DNA from: an uncultured Klebsiella sp.
Lineage (GTDB): Bacteria; Pseudomonadota; Gammaproteobacteria; Enterobacterales; Enterobacteriaceae
DNA: 9,914 nucleotides
Reading direction: 5' to 3'
Assembly: GCA_902490055.1 (NCBI GenBank)
Contig: CABUCP010000070.1
Span: 1-9,914 of the forward strand
The notes under the pieces were generated by a model, which worked only from the letters and a program-made list of their open reading frames with translations, made no database searches and was not told the origin of the DNA. The position numbers and the translations under genes were made by a program. Below, piece after piece: positions 7,812 through 9,914 of this stretch (position 1 is its first letter; the number at the start of each line of letters is the position of its first letter).

Positions 7812-9154
7812 CGTTAATGCAATTTAGCGGGCTGCTGATGGTCTGGCTGCTGTCGACGCTATTTATCGCCACCGTGATCTGGTTTGAGTTTCGCCGCGTG
7901 CGTTTTAACTTCAACGTGTTCTTCTCGCTGTTGTTCCTGTTGACGTTTTTCTTTGGCTTCCCGTTGACCAGCATTTTGGTTTTCCGCTTTGATGTCAGCG
8001 TGGCGCCGCCGGATATCTTGTTGCAGACGCTGCTGGTTGCGGTGTGCTTCTATGCGGTCTACTACGTGACGTACAAAACGCGCCTGCGCCCGGCATCGCG
8101 CGATGTTTCACGGCGGCCGCTATTTACGATGAATCGGGTTGAGACCCATTTGGCCTGGGGGATTTTGATGGGACTGGCGCTGCTGTGCGTCGGTATCTTC
8201 TTCGCCCACAACGGTTTCCTGCTGTTTAAGCTCAACTCATATAGCCAGATCTTTTCTGCCGAAGTGTCCGGCGTGGCGTTGAAGCGCTTCTTCTACTTCT
8301 TTATTCCGGCGATGCTGGTGGTCTATTTCCTGCGCCAGGATTACAAGGCGTGGATCTTCTTCCTCGTTAGCACCGTGGCCTTTGGTCTGCTGACCTACGC
8401 GATTGTTGGCGGTACCCGCGCCAATATCATTATCGCATTCGCTATTTTTCTGTTTATCGGCATTATTCGCGGCTGGATAAGCCTGTGGATGCTGGCGGCG
8501 GCGGGCGTGCTGGGTATTGTCGGGATGTTCTGGCTGGCGCTGAAACGCTATGGGATGAACGTCAGCGGCGATGAAGCGTTTTATACTTTCCTCTACCTCA
8601 CGCGCGATACCTTCTCGCCGTGGGAGAACCTGGCGCTGCTGTTGCAGAACTACGATAAGATCGAGTTCCAGGGGCTGGCGCCGATGATCCGCGACTTCTA
8701 CGTCTTTATCCCCAGTTGGATGTGGCATGGTCGCCCGACGATGGTGCTGAATACCGCCAACTACTTCACCTGGGAGGTGTTAAACAACCACTCGGGGCTG
8801 GCGATTTCACCGACGCTTATCGGCTCGCTGGTGGTGATGGGCGGGATCTGGTTTGTCCCGCTGGGCGCAGTAGCGGTAGGGCTGATTATTAAATGGTTCG
8901 ACTGGTTGTACGACCTTGGCAATCGGGAAAGCAATCGCTACAAAGCGGCTATCCTGCATAGTTTCTGTTTCGGCGCTATCTTCAACATGATAGTGCTGGC
9001 GCGCGAAGGGCTGGATTCGTTCGGCTCGCGCGTGGTGTTTTTCCTCGTGATCTTTGGTATCTGCTTGTTAGCGGCGAAATTGCTGTACTGGCTCCTGGAC
9101 AGCGCAGGATTGATTCATAAGCGGGCTAAACCGCTTTCGCAACCGCAGGTCTGA
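7808..9154 (+). CDS. wzyE: WzyE, ECA polysaccharide polymerase
   Basis: This multi-pass inner-membrane polymerase joins lipid III trisaccharide units into ECA chains at the periplasmic face, working with WzxE and WzzE. The protein has 448 residues (E. coli about 450) and many hydrophobic segments, including roughly 5-24, 36-58, 70-88, 115-133, 160-175, 181-199, 205-221, 225-245, 334-362 and 405-430. A hydrophilic region at about 246-330 ([22 protein letters not shown] through [13 protein letters not shown]) is likely the large periplasmic loop of Wzy proteins. It also carries [21 protein letters not shown] and [12 protein letters not shown], strongly WzyE-like. ATG 7808 overlaps the wecF stop by 4 bp and is preceded by GGAGG (7796-7800) at 7-base spacing, the best ribosome binding site in the cluster. 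The C-terminal tail (AKPLSQPQV) differs from what I recall for E. coli, in a region expected to vary. Confidence 0.97.
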   Translation: MTLMQFSGLLMVWLLSTLFIATVIWFEFRRVRFNFNVFFSLLFLLTFFFGFPLTSILVFRFDVSVAPPDILLQTLLVAVCFYAVYYVTYKTRLRPASRDVSRRPLFTMNRVETHLAWGILMGLALLCVGIFFAHNGFLLFKLNSYSQIFSAEVSGVALKRFFYFFIPAMLVVYFLRQDYKAWIFFLVSTVAFGLLTYAIVGGTRANIIIAFAIFLFIGIIRGWISLWMLAAAGVLGIVGMFWLALKRYGMNVSGDEAFYTFLYLTRDTFSPWENLALLLQNYDKIEFQGLAPMIRDFYVFIPSWMWHGRPTMVLNTANYFTWEVLNNHSGLAISPTLIGSLVVMGGIWFVPLGAVAVGLIIKWFDWLYDLGNRESNRYKAAILHSFCFGAIFNMIVLAREGLDSFGSRVVFFLVIFGICLLAAKLLYWLLDSAGLIHKRAKPLSQPQV

Positions 9155-9155
9155 T

Positions 9156-9160
9156 AAGGA
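9156..9160 (+). promoter_or_regulatory. Ribosome binding site that decides the wecG start
   Basis: AAGGA lies 5 bases before ATG 9166 and overlaps the upstream in-frame ATG at 9160. A ribosome bound here would start at 9166, giving 246 residues, the E. coli WecG length. The choice is inferred from spacing. Confidence 0.65.
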
Positions 9161-9165
9161 TGAAC

Positions 9166-9906
9166 ATGACTGAGAACACTTCCGCGCCGCAGTATGCGCT
9201 GCGAGGGCTGCAGCTTATTGGCTGGCGTGACATGCAGCATGCCCTCAATTATCTCTTCGCTGATGACGAACTGCGTCAGGGAACGCTGGTGGCGATTAAC
9301 GCCGAGAAAATGCTGGCGGTAGAAGATAACCCGGAAGTCCGTGCGCTGATTGAAGCCGCCGAGTTTAAATACGCCGATGGTATTAGCGTCGTGCGCTCGA
9401 TACGTAAAAAATACCCGCAGGCCGAGGTCTCCCGCGTTGCCGGCGCCGATCTGTGGGAAGCATTAATGAAGCGCGCTGGCGCGCAGGGGACGCCGGTTTT
9501 CCTGATTGGCGGCAAGGCGGAAGTACTGGCGGAAACGCAAGCCAAACTGCGCGCGCGCTGGCAGGTGAATATCGTGGGGAGCCAGGACGGCTATTTCTCC
9601 CCTGACCAGCGGCAGGCGCTGTTCGAGCGGGTACGAGATAGCGGGGCGAAAATCGTTACCGTGGCGATGGGATCGCCGCGTCAGGAGATCCTGATGCGCG
9701 ACTGTCGGCAGGTTTATCCAGACGCGCTGTATATGGGCGTCGGCGGTACCTACGACGTCTTTACCGGCCACGTCCATCGTGCGCCGAAGTTCTGGCAGAA
9801 CCTTGGCCTGGAGTGGTTTTACCGTCTGCTGCTGCAGCCGAGTCGGATTAAACGACAGCTTCACCTGCTGCGCTATTTACGTTGGCATTATTCCGGGAAA
9901 CTCTGA
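9166..9906 (+). CDS. wecG: WecG, UDP-ManNAcA:lipid I ManNAcA transferase
   Basis: This glycosyltransferase (WecG/TagA/CpsF family, CAZy GT26) adds ManNAcA from UDP-ManNAcA to Und-PP-GlcNAc, making lipid II on the cytoplasmic face. From ATG 9166 it has 246 residues. Family blocks are [10 protein letters not shown] (41-50), [12 protein letters not shown] (67-78) with the Asp71 position I take as the candidate catalytic Asp by analogy to Tag[47 protein letters not shown] and [23 protein letters not shown]. The C-terminal stretch [18 protein letters not shown] is the amphipathic, basic appendage through which family members associate with the membrane. The alternative ATG 9160 would add two residues but overlaps the ribosome binding site. 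It lies 11 bp after wzyE and is normally the last gene of the cluster; nothing readable remains in the 8 bases after it. Confidence 0.97.
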   Translation: MTENTSAPQYALRGLQLIGWRDMQHALNYLFADDELRQGTLVAINAEKMLAVEDNPEVRALIEAAEFKYADGISVVRSIRKKYPQAEVSRVAGADLWEALMKRAGAQGTPVFLIGGKAEVLAETQAKLRARWQVNIVGSQDGYFSPDQRQALFERVRDSGAKIVTVAMGSPRQEILMRDCRQVYPDALYMGVGGTYDVFTGHVHRAPKFWQNLGLEWFYRLLLQPSRIKRQLHLLRYLRWHYSGKL

Positions 9907-9914
9907 TATTCCAC

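Noticed and set aside
8237..8728. 163-codon open frame on the minus strand inside wzyE
   Set aside because: It is the antisense of a conserved membrane protein; the translation is rich in Gln, Arg and Asp, as expected for the complement of hydrophobic codons.
9160..9165. ATG 9160 as the wecG start
   Set aside because: It overlaps the AAGGA ribosome binding site; ATG 9166 has correct spacing and gives the usual 246-residue length.
1..9914. A new defence, mobile or otherwise undescribed system
   Set aside because: Every sizeable forward reading frame is an assigned ECA gene in the expected order. There is no transposase, integrase, tRNA, direct-repeat array or unexplained gap.

Overview
The window is a stretch of the enterobacterial common antigen (ECA) gene cluster of a member of the Enterobacterales, most likely family Enterobacteriaceae. 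The proteins follow the E. coli WecA-WzzE-WecB-WecC-WecD-WecE-WzxE-WecF-WzyE-WecG set closely in length, motifs and order. Base composition looks moderately GC-rich, with a strong preference for G/C at third codon positions, so a Klebsiella/Raoultella/Enterobacter-like genome is plausible. I cannot fix the genus by eye. All genes are on the + strand, and almost every base is coding.

Layout: the window opens in the last 42 codons of wecA (lipid I synthesis). wzzE (chain-length regulator) follows after 13 bp. Next is the only sizeable intergenic gap (56 bp), which holds a strong hairpin. Then come wecB and wecC (UDP-ManNAcA synthesis), wecD and wecE (dTDP-Fuc4NAc synthesis), wzxE (lipid III flippase), wecF (Fuc4NAc transferase), wzyE (polymerase) and wecG (ManNAcA transferase), whose stop lies 8 bp before the window end. 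Junctions are very tight: 4-bp ATGA overlaps at wecB/wecC, wzxE/wecF and wecF/wzyE, and gaps of 1 to 11 bp at wecD/wecE, wecE/wzxE and wzyE/wecG. This points to one translationally coupled polycistron transcribed from upstream.

How it works: WecA makes Und-PP-GlcNAc. WecB and WecC make UDP-ManNAcA, which WecG adds to give lipid II. WecE aminates dTDP-4-keto-6-deoxyglucose and WecD N-acetylates the product to dTDP-Fuc4NAc, which WecF adds to give lipid III. WzxE flips lipid III, and WzyE polymerises it under the control of WzzE.

The main departure from the E. coli order is between wecC and wecD. E. coli has rffG (dTDP-glucose 4,6-dehydratase) and rffH (glucose-1-phosphate thymidylyltransferase) there; both are absent here. 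In their place is a 19-codon ORF that overlaps the wecC stop by ATGA, has a good ribosome binding site, and runs into the start of wecD in the frame that the end of rffH uses in E. coli. I read it as a probable deletion scar that keeps wecD translationally coupled. If so, the WecE substrate must come from rmlA/rmlB-type genes elsewhere in the genome. I found no mobile element, RNA gene, CRISPR array or clearly new system.
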